Shown here one piece after another: positions 17,393 to 25,923 of a stretch of 64,000 nt of DNA (positions are counted from its first letter, which is position 1; each line of letters opens with the position of its first letter). This DNA is from Companilactobacillus mishanensis (GTDB lineage Bacteria > Bacillota > Bacilli > Lactobacillales > Lactobacillaceae), in assembly GCF_003946505.1 (NCBI RefSeq), contig NZ_RHON01000001.1, forward strand, positions 248,001-312,000, given 5' to 3'. Position numbers and translations under genes: made by a program. The notes beneath the pieces are model-generated. The model made no database searches and was not told where the DNA came from. It saw only the letters and a list, made by a program, of their open reading frames with translations.

Positions 17393-18358
17393 TTGACCAA
17401 AATTGCACGCGCATACACAAATATTGCCCTTATTAAATATTGGGGGAAAAAAGATAAGACTTATAAAATACCTTATACTGACAGTCTTTCATTAACGTTG
17501 GATAGATTTTACACAGATACTAAGTCTGAAGTGATCAATTCAGACAAAGATGTCGTATTTTTGAACAATCAAGAATTAGATGATTCGAAAAGTTTAAGGA
17601 TTCGTAATTATTTGGATACAGTCAGAAAAATGTATTCGTTTGACGAACATTTCCAAATCAATTCGACCAATCATGTGCCAACATCTGCTGGTTTTGCGTC
17701 TTCGGCATCTGGATTTGCAGCATTAGCAGCCTCAATCAATAGCACAATGAATCTTGACTTATCCAAAAAATCACTTTCAATATTGTCTAGAAATGGCTCT
17801 GGATCAGCCAGTCGATCCATATTTGGAGGATTTGTACAATGGCATGCCGGAACAAACAACGACACTTCCTTTGCTGAACCAATTGATGAAAGTCCTGATA
17901 TTGGCATAGTTTTGCTTTCAGTGGTAATTTCTAAGGCGGAGAAATCAATTTCATCAACCACAGGGATGGAATCTTCAGTAAAAACCTCCCCTTTTTATTC
18001 AAATTGGAGTACACTAGTGGCTTCAGAACTAGTCGAAATTAAGCAAGCAATTGCTAATAAAGATCTTCAAAAAATTGGAGAGATCTCAGAACACAATGCT
18101 ATGTCGATGCATGCATTGACCTTGTCTGCGAATCCTCCTTATACCTACTTTGCGCCTGAAACTATACAAATTTTAAACATAATAAAAAAGTTAAGAAATA
18201 ATGGAATTCTCGCATATGCTACTATAGATGCTGGTCCTAATGTTAAAATAATTTGTAGCAAGGAATCGGTACAAAAGGTCAAAGACTTCATTGAAGCTAA
18301 TATAACAGGTATCTCCACTGTTGAAGCCCACATTGGTCGAGGTATAGAATACATTTGA
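17393..18358 (+). CDS. mvaD: Diphosphomevalonate decarboxylase
   Basis: This enzyme makes IPP from diphosphomevalonate in an ATP-dependent decarboxylation. The product has the family start (M)TKIARAYTNIALIKYWGK, the ATP loop TSAGFASSASGFAA and the catalytic-Asp segment TIDAGPNVKI. I chose TTG 17393: it gives the family N terminus, follows ACGAGGAC by about 8 nt and lies 4 nt after the mvk stop. An ATG at 17372 would overlap mvk and add seven residues. Length is 321 residues. Confidence 0.95.
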   Translation: MTKIARAYTNIALIKYWGKKDKTYKIPYTDSLSLTLDRFYTDTKSEVINSDKDVVFLNNQELDDSKSLRIRNYLDTVRKMYSFDEHFQINSTNHVPTSAGFASSASGFAALAASINSTMNLDLSKKSLSILSRNGSGSASRSIFGGFVQWHAGTNNDTSFAEPIDESPDIGIVLLSVVISKAEKSISSTTGMESSVKTSPFYSNWSTLVASELVEIKQAIANKDLQKIGEISEHNAMSMHALTLSANPPYTYFAPETIQILNIIKKLRNNGILAYATIDAGPNVKIICSKESVQKVKDFIEANITGISTVEAHIGRGIEYI

Positions 18359-18379
18359 TAAACTGAAAGGTATGATATT

Positions 18380-19459
18380 TTGTCTACAGGAAAAGCACCT
18401 GGAAAATTATATTTGGCAGGAGAATACGCTGTTGTAGAAACTGGTTTTCCAGCAGTAATAGCTTCTGTAAATCAATATGTGACCGCAAGAGTTACAGAAT
18501 CTGAAAACGGTGGAACCATTCAATCGAAGAATTTAAATAAAGAATTGATCCACTGGAACAGACAAGGTACAGAATTAGTATTTGATGATACTGAAAGTCA
18601 ATTACAGTACATCTTAACTGCCATTAAATTTGTTGAAAGATATGCTCTCGAGAAACAAAAGAAACTAGCATATTACGATTTATTAGTTACAAGTGAACTT
18701 GATTCAAAAGACGGTAAAAAATTTGGATTAGGCAGTTCCGCTGCAGTTACAGTCGCAGTTGTGAAAGCTCTTGGTGACTTTTATCAGCTTGAATTATCTG
18801 AAATGGACGTTTATAAATTAGCTTCTATTGCTCACTTATCGGTTCAAGGAAACGGTAGTCTTGGAGATATTGCCGCTAGTGCCTTCGGTGGAATCGTTGC
18901 TTACAAATCACCAGATCGTAACTGGGTATTCAATATGGTACGAAACCATAGCCTCGGAAAGTTACTCAAATTAAATTGGCCAAACTTAAGGATCGACCCT
19001 TTGACATTGCCAAAAGAATTGGAATTGGTAGTTGGTTGGACGGGATCCCCTGCATCAACTTCTATCCTAGTTGATCGTATTGCCTTAACTAAAGCTCAAA
19101 AAGTTGAAAAATATCAACACTTCTTGAAATCAAGCCGTCAAAATGTTGAAAAACTAATTGAAGGTTTTAAAAATAATGATGCCGAACTAATTAAAGAAAT
19201 GATCAGTCATAATCGTAAAATACTAACTGATCTGGCAAATTTCAGTAATGTTCATATTGAAACAAAATTATTAACTAAACTATGTGACATTGCAGAAAAG
19301 CTCGGCGGTGCAGCCAAAACATCTGGTGCAGGTGGTGGTGACTGTGGAATCGTTATCGGCAATAAGAATATCAATATCGCTACTCTTAAGTCAGAGTGGG
19401 AAAAAGTTGGAATCACTCCCCTACCATTAAAAATTGGAGATATTATCGAACATGCCTAA
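18380..19459 (+). CDS. mvaK2: Phosphomevalonate kinase
   Basis: This GHMP kinase converts 5-phosphomevalonate to the diphosphate. The 359 residues include APGKLYLAGEYAVVE at the start, GLGSSAAVTVAVVKA in the middle and KTSGAGGGDCGIV near the end, all typical of bacterial phosphomevalonate kinases. The start is TTG 18380, with GAAAGG 9 nt upstream. It is third in the operon and overlaps fni by 8 nt. Confidence 0.95.
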   Translation: MSTGKAPGKLYLAGEYAVVETGFPAVIASVNQYVTARVTESENGGTIQSKNLNKELIHWNRQGTELVFDDTESQLQYILTAIKFVERYALEKQKKLAYYDLLVTSELDSKDGKKFGLGSSAAVTVAVVKALGDFYQLELSEMDVYKLASIAHLSVQGNGSLGDIAASAFGGIVAYKSPDRNWVFNMVRNHSLGKLLKLNWPNLRIDPLTLPKELELVVGWTGSPASTSILVDRIALTKAQKVEKYQHFLKSSRQNVEKLIEGFKNNDAELIKEMISHNRKILTDLANFSNVHIETKLLTKLCDIAEKLGGAAKTSGAGGGDCGIVIGNKNINIATLKSEWEKVGITPLPLKIGDIIEHA

Positions 19460-20501
19460 ACAGGATGAACAAATTCAACGTAAGGTTGAACATTTATTCT
19501 TAGCAGAAAAATATTTTACAGATGAGTCTTATGCCGGTTTTGAAGGTGTAAGGCTTATTCATAATGCAATTCCGGAATTATCAATGTCCGAAATAGACAC
19601 CAGCGTTGATTTCTTGGGATTTAAAGCCAGCCATCCTTTTTATTTTAATGCCATCACCGGTGGTTCAAATCAGTCAGAAAAATTTAATTCTGAACTTGCA
19701 AAATTAGCGAATGACTTTAACATACCTGTTTCTAGTGGTTCGATGGGTGTCTACTTAAGGATTCCTGAAACTGCTAATAGTTTTAAAGTTCTTAGAGAAA
19801 ATGATCCAAAAGGATTTGTTATCGCCAATGTCTCAGCCAAAGCAAACGCAAAACAAGCTCAAAAGGCAATTGATCTCATTGACGCCAATGCCCTTCAAAT
19901 TCATCTAAACGTTCTGCAAGAACTAGCCATGCCTGAAGGTGAACGTGAATTTTATTGGTTAGACAATATTAAAGACATCGTTTCAAATGTAAATGTTCCA
20001 GTTATTGTCAAAGAAGTAGGATTTGGTTTAAGCCAAGAAAATATTCGCCAGTTGAAAAAATGTGGTGTTAAAAATATCGATATTTCTGGCTTTGGTGGTA
20101 CTGATTTTGCTGAAATCGAAACCGCTAGAAATCATGAACTAGATTTAACATATTTAGATCAATTTTCATTATCAACTGTGGAATCTCTGCTCGAAGCCCA
20201 ATCAAGTCTTGATGATACAACCATATTTGCTTCTGGTGGGATTCGCACCGCAATGGATATCGTTAAAGCTTTGAAATTAGGAGCTACCTCAGTCGGAATC
20301 TCAGGATTAGCTTTACATCACCTTCAAAAGTTCTCTTTAGACGAAACAAAATTACTTTTTGAAAGTATTTCTGTACAAATAAAAATCATCATGGCAGCCA
20401 TTGGCGCTAAAAATATTCAAGAAATCAAAAAAGCCCCCATCCTTTTTGATGGAGACTTGAAAGATTATGCAATTCAAAGAAATATCGTGTTACCTTCTTA
20501 A
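19452..20501 (+). CDS. fni: Isopentenyl-diphosphate delta-isomerase, type 2 (FMN-dependent)
   Basis: Fni interconverts IPP and DMAPP using reduced FMN. The 349-residue protein shows a TIM-barrel with QRKVEHLFLAEKYF near the N terminus, FNAITGGS, SSGSMGVYL, the substrate loop LQIHLNVLQELAMPEGER, and VKEVGFGLS followed by DISGFGGTDF. I chose ATG 19452, which overlaps the mvaK2 stop; an upstream TTG at 19434 adds only six unlikely residues. The operon therefore makes both C5 isoprenoid units from mevalonate. Its 3' end overlaps the convergent rsmF end by 12 nt. Confidence 0.95.
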   Translation: MPKQDEQIQRKVEHLFLAEKYFTDESYAGFEGVRLIHNAIPELSMSEIDTSVDFLGFKASHPFYFNAITGGSNQSEKFNSELAKLANDFNIPVSSGSMGVYLRIPETANSFKVLRENDPKGFVIANVSAKANAKQAQKAIDLIDANALQIHLNVLQELAMPEGEREFYWLDNIKDIVSNVNVPVIVKEVGFGLSQENIRQLKKCGVKNIDISGFGGTDFAEIETARNHELDLTYLDQFSLSTVESLLEAQSSLDDTTIFASGGIRTAMDIVKALKLGATSVGISGLALHHLQKFSLDETKLLFESISVQIKIIMAAIGAKNIQEIKKAPILFDGDLKDYAIQRNIVLPS

Positions 20502-21842
20502 TCCTTTGGGATAAACGTTTTTTATCTCTTTATTGGAGTATCTTCCCCAACTGAATAATTTATTTTGATAACTGAGCCCAATCCATTTGTTATTGAAATC
20601 AGGTTGCTTTTCCAATATTACGGACTCACCGTGAAGATACTTTCCGAATTGATCATCACTTAAATCATAAATAATTTTTAATTCTTTAGGTTCGATAGCT
20701 AATATCATTGCGATATCAGGTTCGAATCTATTTTTTTTGAATTCACCCAATTTAAGCCCATTTCGTAAAACGTGTAACTTCTTAAAACGAGAATCAAGGG
20801 ATGCGGGATTGTAAAGATAATCAGCAATATGTAAATAGTTGCTGTATGGATTTTCTTGCAGGTTTTGCTTGATGAACTTATCAAATAACTGTGTATCTTC
20901 TTTTTTCATACCAGAGTTAAGTTCACGAGACTTTGTATTTTCAGCTGTTCCAACCTTCTGCATCTTACAAATGAAATGTCCTTCACCATTAAATTGATCA
21001 GGAAACATTCTCAATGCTTTAGTTAGGTTTTGATTATCATTTCCCCATTCTGGTTTTCCGTCTTCCATTCCAGGGTATTTTTTTATCTCAACAATTTGCA
21101 TATCAGGATATTTGTTCAAAAAGTAATCAATATTTTCTTCATTTTCTTCTGGAGAAAATGTACAAGTGCTGTAGACAAAAGTTCCACCATTATTTAACAA
21201 CTTGTAAGCTGAATCCATAATATGTTTTTGACGGTTTGCACATGATTCCACATACTCTTGCGACCAATATTTGACTGATTCTGGGTCTTTTCTAAACATT
21301 CCTTCGCCAGAGCATGGAGCATCTACCAAAATTTTATCAAAATAATTGTTAAAGCCTTTTTCAAAATCCTTTGGTGAATTGTTTGTTACAACTGTGTTTC
21401 TAATACCCATTCTTTCAACGTTTGAAGACAAAACCTTAGCACGCTTATAATTTATTTCATTGCCCACTAAAAGCCCTTCAGAAGCCATTTTGGAGGCAAT
21501 ATGGGTAGTCTTGCTTCCGGGCGCTGCACAAAGGTCTAAAACTGTCTCCCCTGGTTTTGCATCCAAGACCTCAGCAACATACATCGCACTTGGTTCTTGA
21601 CTATAAATATAACCAGAAAGATGATCGATAGAATTTCCGTCGATATCACCGTAAAAGCCAATATCTGTATACTCAATTGGTCGTTCTAAACTCTCTGTCA
21701 GAGTTTTGTAACCAGGTTTCAGTGGATTGATTCGGAATGCATTCTCACTTTCAGTTTCAATCGCTGAAAATAATTTTGGTGCACGGTCACCTAATAGATT
21801 AGTATATTTTTCTTTAAACTCTGAACTTAGATTCACATTCAT
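20490..21842 (-). CDS. rsmF: RsmF-like rRNA (cytosine-C5)-methyltransferase (NOL1/NOP2/sun family)
   Basis: The 450-residue protein should methylate a cytosine in 16S rRNA with S-adenosylmethionine. It has the SAM loop LDLCAAPGSKTTHIA, the two catalytic-region cysteines in VDAPCSGEGMFRK and YSTCTFSPEENE, and a C-terminal part like the PUA-type tail of YebU/RsmF. The exact target base cannot be read from sequence. The gene lies 3 nt after the start of the downstream permease-like gene's stop, so it is probably the last gene of a three-gene run from 23598. Confidence 0.9.
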   Translation of the reverse strand: MNVNLSSEFKEKYTNLLGDRAPKLFSAIETESENAFRINPLKPGYKTLTESLERPIEYTDIGFYGDIDGNSIDHLSGYIYSQEPSAMYVAEVLDAKPGETVLDLCAAPGSKTTHIASKMASEGLLVGNEINYKRAKVLSSNVERMGIRNTVVTNNSPKDFEKGFNNYFDKILVDAPCSGEGMFRKDPESVKYWSQEYVESCANRQKHIMDSAYKLLNNGGTFVYSTCTFSPEENEENIDYFLNKYPDMQIVEIKKYPGMEDGKPEWGNDNQNLTKALRMFPDQFNGEGHFICKMQKVGTAENTKSRELNSGMKKEDTQLFDKFIKQNLQENPYSNYLHIADYLYNPASLDSRFKKLHVLRNGLKLGEFKKNRFEPDIAMILAIEPKELKIIYDLSDDQFGKYLHGESVILEKQPDFNNKWIGLSYQNKLFSWGRYSNKEIKNVYPKGLRR

Positions 21843-21845
21843 CGG

Positions 21846-22823
21846 TTAATCTTCACTCCGTTTTTTTACAAAATAAATTTGATATATTCCCACAATAACA
21901 GTCGCCAGCATGGACAAGATCAAGTAAGTGTTAAGGGTCGAATAGCTAATGATCACGATTCGCCAATTGATCCAAATGTAACCTATAACATACGGAATCA
22001 TGGTGAATAGTAGATATCTTAGTAATAATCCATTTCGATAATTGTTCTTCAAATCACCGGTCAACTGAGTCTTCTTAACGTCAAATCTCAACGGTAACAA
22101 GATGTATATATCTACAGCAATCAGGGCTAAGAAAATCAATAATAATGACAAAATATATAAGTTATCACTTTTGTTTGTTTGTACTTCACTAAAGTCGTCT
22201 GATTGTGGACTATATTTATGAGTTGAATTAACTTTTATTATCTTTTTCATCTTCGTGAGATCAGATTTATTAGATAAAACTCGGCCATCAACAACAGGTA
22301 TCAGTTGATTTAACTTTTTATTAGATTTTGGTTGCGTTGGTGATAATGAGACTAAAGTCTGTTCATTTAGAATATCAGCATTATTAAATCCAATATTCCC
22401 GATAACTGAAATATATCGCTTGTCCGTTTTGATATATTCCTGACTCTGAGGTTTATAGCTTGTGGTTTCAGACTGTTGTCCTTGTACAGCAAAAGGTATC
22501 TCAGACTTGAAGTCAGTCTTTGAAAAATATCTACCTGACACGGTCGGAAGTTTTCTTAACAGATTATGACTATAAATATAACCAAAACTACTGTTGCTCT
22601 TATCAAAGAAGATAATTTGATAGTCTGATAACTTTGCTTTACTCAATGCTTCAACTGTTGAAGTCAAGTTTCGTTTTGAACTTGTCTTCATAACTGTCGC
22701 ATCATCACTCATGCCCAGCCGGTTCATTGTATTATTGTATTTGATCGAATCACTCTTAGAAACCGCAACAGCAGCCAAAAGGACTAGAAGAAAAATAATA
22801 ATACTAGAAATAATTTTTTTCAT
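21846..22823 (-). CDS. Orphan membrane protein with MacB/FtsX-like topology
   Basis: I do not recognise a specific family. The 325 residues show an N-terminal membrane segment (about 5-22), an extracellular region of about 200 residues and three more membrane helices (about 225-247, 268-289, 295-316). This 1+3 layout and a segment like VSGRYFSKTDF recall the permeases of MacB/FtsX-type ABC exporters. No ATPase gene lies next to it, so transport by this protein alone would be unlikely. It lies between a methyltransferase-like gene and rsmF and is probably co-transcribed with both. The permease idea is an inference from topology. Confidence 0.55.
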   Translation of the reverse strand: MKKIISSIIIFLLVLLAAVAVSKSDSIKYNNTMNRLGMSDDATVMKTSSKRNLTSTVEALSKAKLSDYQIIFFDKSNSSFGYIYSHNLLRKLPTVSGRYFSKTDFKSEIPFAVQGQQSETTSYKPQSQEYIKTDKRYISVIGNIGFNNADILNEQTLVSLSPTQPKSNKKLNQLIPVVDGRVLSNKSDLTKMKKIIKVNSTHKYSPQSDDFSEVQTNKSDNLYILSLLLIFLALIAVDIYILLPLRFDVKKTQLTGDLKNNYRNGLLLRYLLFTMIPYVIGYIWINWRIVIISYSTLNTYLILSMLATVIVGIYQIYFVKKRSED

Positions 22824-22836
22824 CTAAGTTCACCTA

Positions 22837-23598
22837 TTATTGTATTAAGAAAATTTTATCATTAACCAAGTCATATTGGGAGTAAACCTGATTTAATTCG
22901 TCAATTTCAGGATTTTTGATCACGTTGATCGAATCCCAAAACTTCTTGCTATTGGTAGCACCATATTCTTCGCCAATAACAAAGAATTCCAAATTGAATT
23001 TTCTAATTTCTTTTAGTATTTCAAAATCAATTTCATCTCGATCAGGACTCCAAGCTAAAACGACTGAGTCAACTTGATCATGGTACTTTTTAATTGCTGA
23101 TAAGGCGTCCAATTGTTCGATATCAGTAATAAGTGTCTCGCCTGTTTTACTTTGTGCAGACCAACTCAAATTATCCGTGCAGACTACGGACATATTTCGA
23201 TTCCTCAATCCCTTCGAAATGTACCCATTACCTGCCATCAATTCCAGATACTTTCGATCAGGGAATAACTTGACCCACGAATCCATCAAATTATCAGTAA
23301 TAGTTGCCCAATAACCAAATCTGACTTGCAAATATGTTCTAAACTCGCCTAATTGTTTATCAAAATTCTGCAAAGTTTCTACCATTTGCTGAAACTTTGA
23401 CTCATCGTCAGTCATGTTTGAACGCAAGTAATTTTTGATTTCAGATTCTGATAACTCAAAAGTTGGGAAACGATACTTAGGAAGGTTTCCGGATTTAAGA
23501 GCATCACAGACATGTTGCATGAAATTAATTCTTGCTGTAAAGACTTTTGGCTGTGGCAAGGTAGATACAATTTGACGTAGGTTTTCAATATAATCCAA
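22837..23598 (-). CDS. Putative SAM-dependent methyltransferase-like protein
   Basis: The 253-residue product has an N-terminal helical region (about 1-105) followed by a Rossmann-like part with YLELMAGNGYISKGLR (about residues 115-130), which resembles methyltransferase motif I. An acidic residue follows at the end of the next strand (VVCTDN), and VDSVVLAWSPDRDE may be motif IV. It has no recognisable substrate domain. It is the first gene of a run with the membrane protein and rsmF. The fold call is moderate and the activity is not established. Confidence 0.6.
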   Translation of the reverse strand: MDYIENLRQIVSTLPQPKVFTARINFMQHVCDALKSGNLPKYRFPTFELSESEIKNYLRSNMTDDESKFQQMVETLQNFDKQLGEFRTYLQVRFGYWATITDNLMDSWVKLFPDRKYLELMAGNGYISKGLRNRNMSVVCTDNLSWSAQSKTGETLITDIEQLDALSAIKKYHDQVDSVVLAWSPDRDEIDFEILKEIRKFNLEFFVIGEEYGATNSKKFWDSINVIKNPEIDELNQVYSQYDLVNDKIFLIQ

Positions 23599-23703
23599 GA
23601 TAATATTTCCTTTACGTAATTTTAATATTACTAATACTACATTTTATTTCAAATAATTGCCAAAAAGTGTAATATTCTAAGTAGTACAAGTTTGAGGTGA
23701 AAT

Positions 23704-24363
23704 ATGGCAAAAAATGAAAAAAAGAAACAACCTGAGAAGGAAGAGTCTGGCTGGAAATTTTGGCTTCAGACGATTGCACTTACCATTGCTTTATATGCAA
23801 TCATCATGCTAGCTTTTAAATTTACACTAGCGAACGAACGAGTCTCAGGGCCTTCAATGCAGCCGACGTTTGAGGACGGGCAGAAACTTTTAGCCGTTAA
23901 GCATTCAAACATTCAACGAGGCGACGTAATTATTTTGAAGGCTCCTGATGAACCAGGATCTTTCTATATCAAACGTGTTATAGGTATGCCCGGTGATACA
24001 GTGGTTTCTAAAAATAATAAAATGTACATTAACGGTAAACGTTATAAAGAAACTTTCTTAGATGCCGGATCCAAATTGAAAGAAAGCAGCACGAATCTCT
24101 ATGCTGGACGTTCTTACAGTTACACCTATAACTTCACCCTTAGTCAATTAGCTCAATCTCCTGAATATCAGCAGATTTACAACAAGAGCTATTTAAATAA
24201 GGTCAAGAAAACAAATAAAGTACCTTCCGGCACTTACTTCGTAATGGGAGACCATAGAACAGTGTCAAAAGATAGTCGACTTATAGGTTTCATCAAAAAA
24301 GGAAGTATTGTTGGTGAAGTTAAATGGCGCTATTGGCCACTTAATAATTGGACAATTTTTTAA
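23704..24363 (+). CDS. lepB: Signal peptidase I
   Basis: LepB removes signal peptides from exported proteins at the outer face of the membrane. The 219 residues comprise a lysine-rich cytoplasmic start, one membrane segment (about 20-42), the catalytic Ser51 in SGPSMQPTF, the general base Lys90 in YIKRVIGMPGDTV, and the conserved VMGDHRTVSKDSR box. The start is ATG 23704 with GAGGTG upstream. It appears to be a single gene; the small gene after it has its own ribosome site. Confidence 0.95.
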   Translation: MAKNEKKKQPEKEESGWKFWLQTIALTIALYAIIMLAFKFTLANERVSGPSMQPTFEDGQKLLAVKHSNIQRGDVIILKAPDEPGSFYIKRVIGMPGDTVVSKNNKMYINGKRYKETFLDAGSKLKESSTNLYAGRSYSYTYNFTLSQLAQSPEYQQIYNKSYLNKVKKTNKVPSGTYFVMGDHRTVSKDSRLIGFIKKGSIVGEVKWRYWPLNNWTIF

Positions 24364-24421
24364 AAATAATGTCTAAAAATTAATCTTAATGATAATATTG
24401 AGTTATGGAGGTCGTGAATTT

Positions 24422-24607
24422 ATGGATAAACCAAATATTTCAGAGTCAATTATTCAATACGAAAAAGATAAGAATATGAATGACACACAGTTCGCGTTTG
24501 AAAGTCACCTTGCTGTTGAACGTGTTCATAACCTCAAATCTGGCGAGTATGAAGCAACACCAGACGAAGAAAAAACGATTCTCGAATACATCAAATTGCA
24601 TAGATAG
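24422..24607 (+). CDS. Small HTH-like protein (resembles the LBP_cg2779 family)
   Basis: This 61-residue protein begins at ATG 24422 after a good GGAGG at 24406-24410; an upstream in-frame start at 24389 has no ribosome site. The pattern NDTQFAFESHLAVERVHNLK followed by TPDEEKTILEYI resembles small lactobacillar proteins of the LBP_cg2779 type and is compatible with a short helix-turn-helix. The function is unknown. A terminator follows at 24644-24677. Confidence 0.7.
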   Translation: MDKPNISESIIQYEKDKNMNDTQFAFESHLAVERVHNLKSGEYEATPDEEKTILEYIKLHR

Positions 24608-24643
24608 ATAATTGATTTAATGCAGCAATATCTTTAAGACTTA

Positions 24644-24677
24644 AATAGCCAAGATAAAATATCTTGGCTATTTTTGT
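24644..24677 (+). terminator. Rho-independent terminator after the small HTH-like gene
   Basis: A perfect 13-bp stem (AATAGCCAAGATA with its complement), an AAA loop and T5 follow the 61-residue gene. Confidence 0.9.
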
Positions 24678-24716
24678 GTGCAAATTTAAATATCAGTGTA
24701 AACATCTAGCAAGTAT

Positions 24717-24774
24717 TATTACTATAAGTTATAATCACAATATACGTAACGGATAAATATTACTTATAGTAATA
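24717..24774 (+). promoter_or_regulatory. 13-bp perfect inverted repeat around the regulator promoter
   Basis: TATTACTATAAGT (24717-24729) and its exact complement ACTTATAGTAATA (24762-24774) are 32 nt apart. A TATAAT -10 box (24730-24735) directly follows the left arm, and the right arm ends 16 nt before the regulator start. This arrangement suggests an operator for autoregulation by the HTH/TPR protein. No clear -35 box is visible. Confidence 0.6.
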
Positions 24775-24790
24775 TGAAAGTGTGATAAAG

Positions 24791-25672
24791 ATGATATTAG
24801 GATCAAAATTCAAACAACAGCGTCTCAATTTGAAAATCAATCAATCTGAATTGTGTGCGGGAATCTGCACTCAGGCTGTGATAAGTAAAATTGAAAATCA
24901 AAATATTTCACCATCCACAGATGTCTTGATCAAACTTTGCCTGCGATTGCATTTAACTCTCAACGATGTTTTTTCTGACTTCTCTTCCCTTCCCAGTTCG
25001 AATATGATTTTAGATAAAATCCAGAAGATAGATGGATTATTGCAAGAAAAAAATGATTCAGATGCAATCGAAATTTTACAATCAATCGATGAAGCAAAAT
25101 TACAAAATCTTGATAAGTCACACGTTTTATTCCAGCATGGACTTTGTTCTTTAATGGAACATGACTATGAGGATGCCCTCTTTCAATTCAATCGGACAAT
25201 ACAGCTTCAGGATCATAAATCTTCTTTTTGGAAATTTCTGGCATTTGTTAATTTGGCAAATTTGTATCTTTCAACCAATTCTCAAGACAAAGCTGCATAT
25301 TATATGGAATCAGCAACTAAATTGCAGCCTAACGTTGATCCAAGTGATAATTACGAGTACTTCTACTTCATTGCTGCACTAGTGGACCTCTCAAACTTCT
25401 ACACAAACACAAATAGTCCCCAAAAAGTCTTAAATCTCACTAATATAGGTTTAAAATCTCATAACGGATTTCTGCCAACTAAATACTCTGATGAGCTATT
25501 TTATTTATCTGCTCTAGCAAAACTACGTACCACACATAATAAAAATGAAATGAGTCATGATCTGACAATGGCGATTGCCTTTGCAGATTTTAATCAAAAT
25601 GAAGAACTTCTCAATAAGTTAAATCAATTATTGAAAGACAACAATATTCAAGAGCTAAAAATTAAGCCATAA
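24791..25672 (+). CDS. HTH (XRE/Cro) regulator with TPR-like C-terminal domain (RRNPP/Rgg-like)
   Basis: The protein has an N-terminal helix-turn-helix (about residues 5-60, LGSKFKQQRLNLKINQSEL through AVISKIENQNISPS) and a helical C-terminal domain of about 220 residues with TPR-like spacing (for example HGLCSLMEHDYEDALFQFNR). This is the architecture of peptide-responsive regulators of the PlcR/Rgg/ComR type. I chose ATG 24791 because family members start MxLGSKFK; the GTG at 24782 has no better ribosome site. No gene for a signal peptide was seen on either side. The regulated targets are unknown, and self-control through the inverted repeat upstream is likely. Confidence 0.8.
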   Translation: MILGSKFKQQRLNLKINQSELCAGICTQAVISKIENQNISPSTDVLIKLCLRLHLTLNDVFSDFSSLPSSNMILDKIQKIDGLLQEKNDSDAIEILQSIDEAKLQNLDKSHVLFQHGLCSLMEHDYEDALFQFNRTIQLQDHKSSFWKFLAFVNLANLYLSTNSQDKAAYYMESATKLQPNVDPSDNYEYFYFIAALVDLSNFYTNTNSPQKVLNLTNIGLKSHNGFLPTKYSDELFYLSALAKLRTTHNKNEMSHDLTMAIAFADFNQNEELLNKLNQLLKDNNIQELKIKP

Positions 25673-25708
25673 AAATAGCCAACTTACACAAAATGTAGGT
25701 TGGCTATT
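25671..25708 (-). terminator. Terminator of the tautomerase gene
   Basis: A stem of about 15 bp (AATAGCCAACTTACA against TGTAGGTTGGCTATT) is followed on the minus strand by T5. On the plus strand the T run is poor, so it mainly serves the minus-strand gene. Confidence 0.8.
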
Positions 25709-25716
25709 AATTCTAT

Positions 25717-25902
25717 TTAGTTGTCACTTGCTAAAACTCCACCAACTGAGTAGTGGTTCTTTGGCATTTCGTTAAGAACAATATGAATATGTTCGGCAGG
25801 AGCACCGGTGTTTTTTGAAATAGCGTCGGTTACTTCTTTAACCATTGCTTTAAGTTGTTCTGGACTACGTCCTTCAATCAAATCAATATGTACTAATGGC
25901 AT
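25717..25902 (-). CDS. 4-oxalocrotonate tautomerase family protein
   Basis: The 61-residue protein belongs to the small tautomerases that use the N-terminal proline as a base. The start at ATG 25902 gives MPLVHIDLIEGRSPEQL, so Pro is exposed after Met removal and Arg11 (mature numbering) is present. AGGAG lies 9 nt upstream; an ATG at 25911 directly after AGGAG would bury the proline and is unlikely. The natural substrate in lactobacilli is unknown. Confidence 0.88.
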   Translation of the reverse strand: MPLVHIDLIEGRSPEQLKAMVKEVTDAISKNTGAPAEHIHIVLNEMPKNHYSVGGVLASDN

Positions 25903-25923
25903 ATTAGTCATCTCCTAGTATTT

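Noticed and set aside
24608..25720. Search for a signal-peptide gene next to the HTH/TPR regulator
   Set aside because: No short ORF with a ribosome site and a hydrophobic leader was found on either side.
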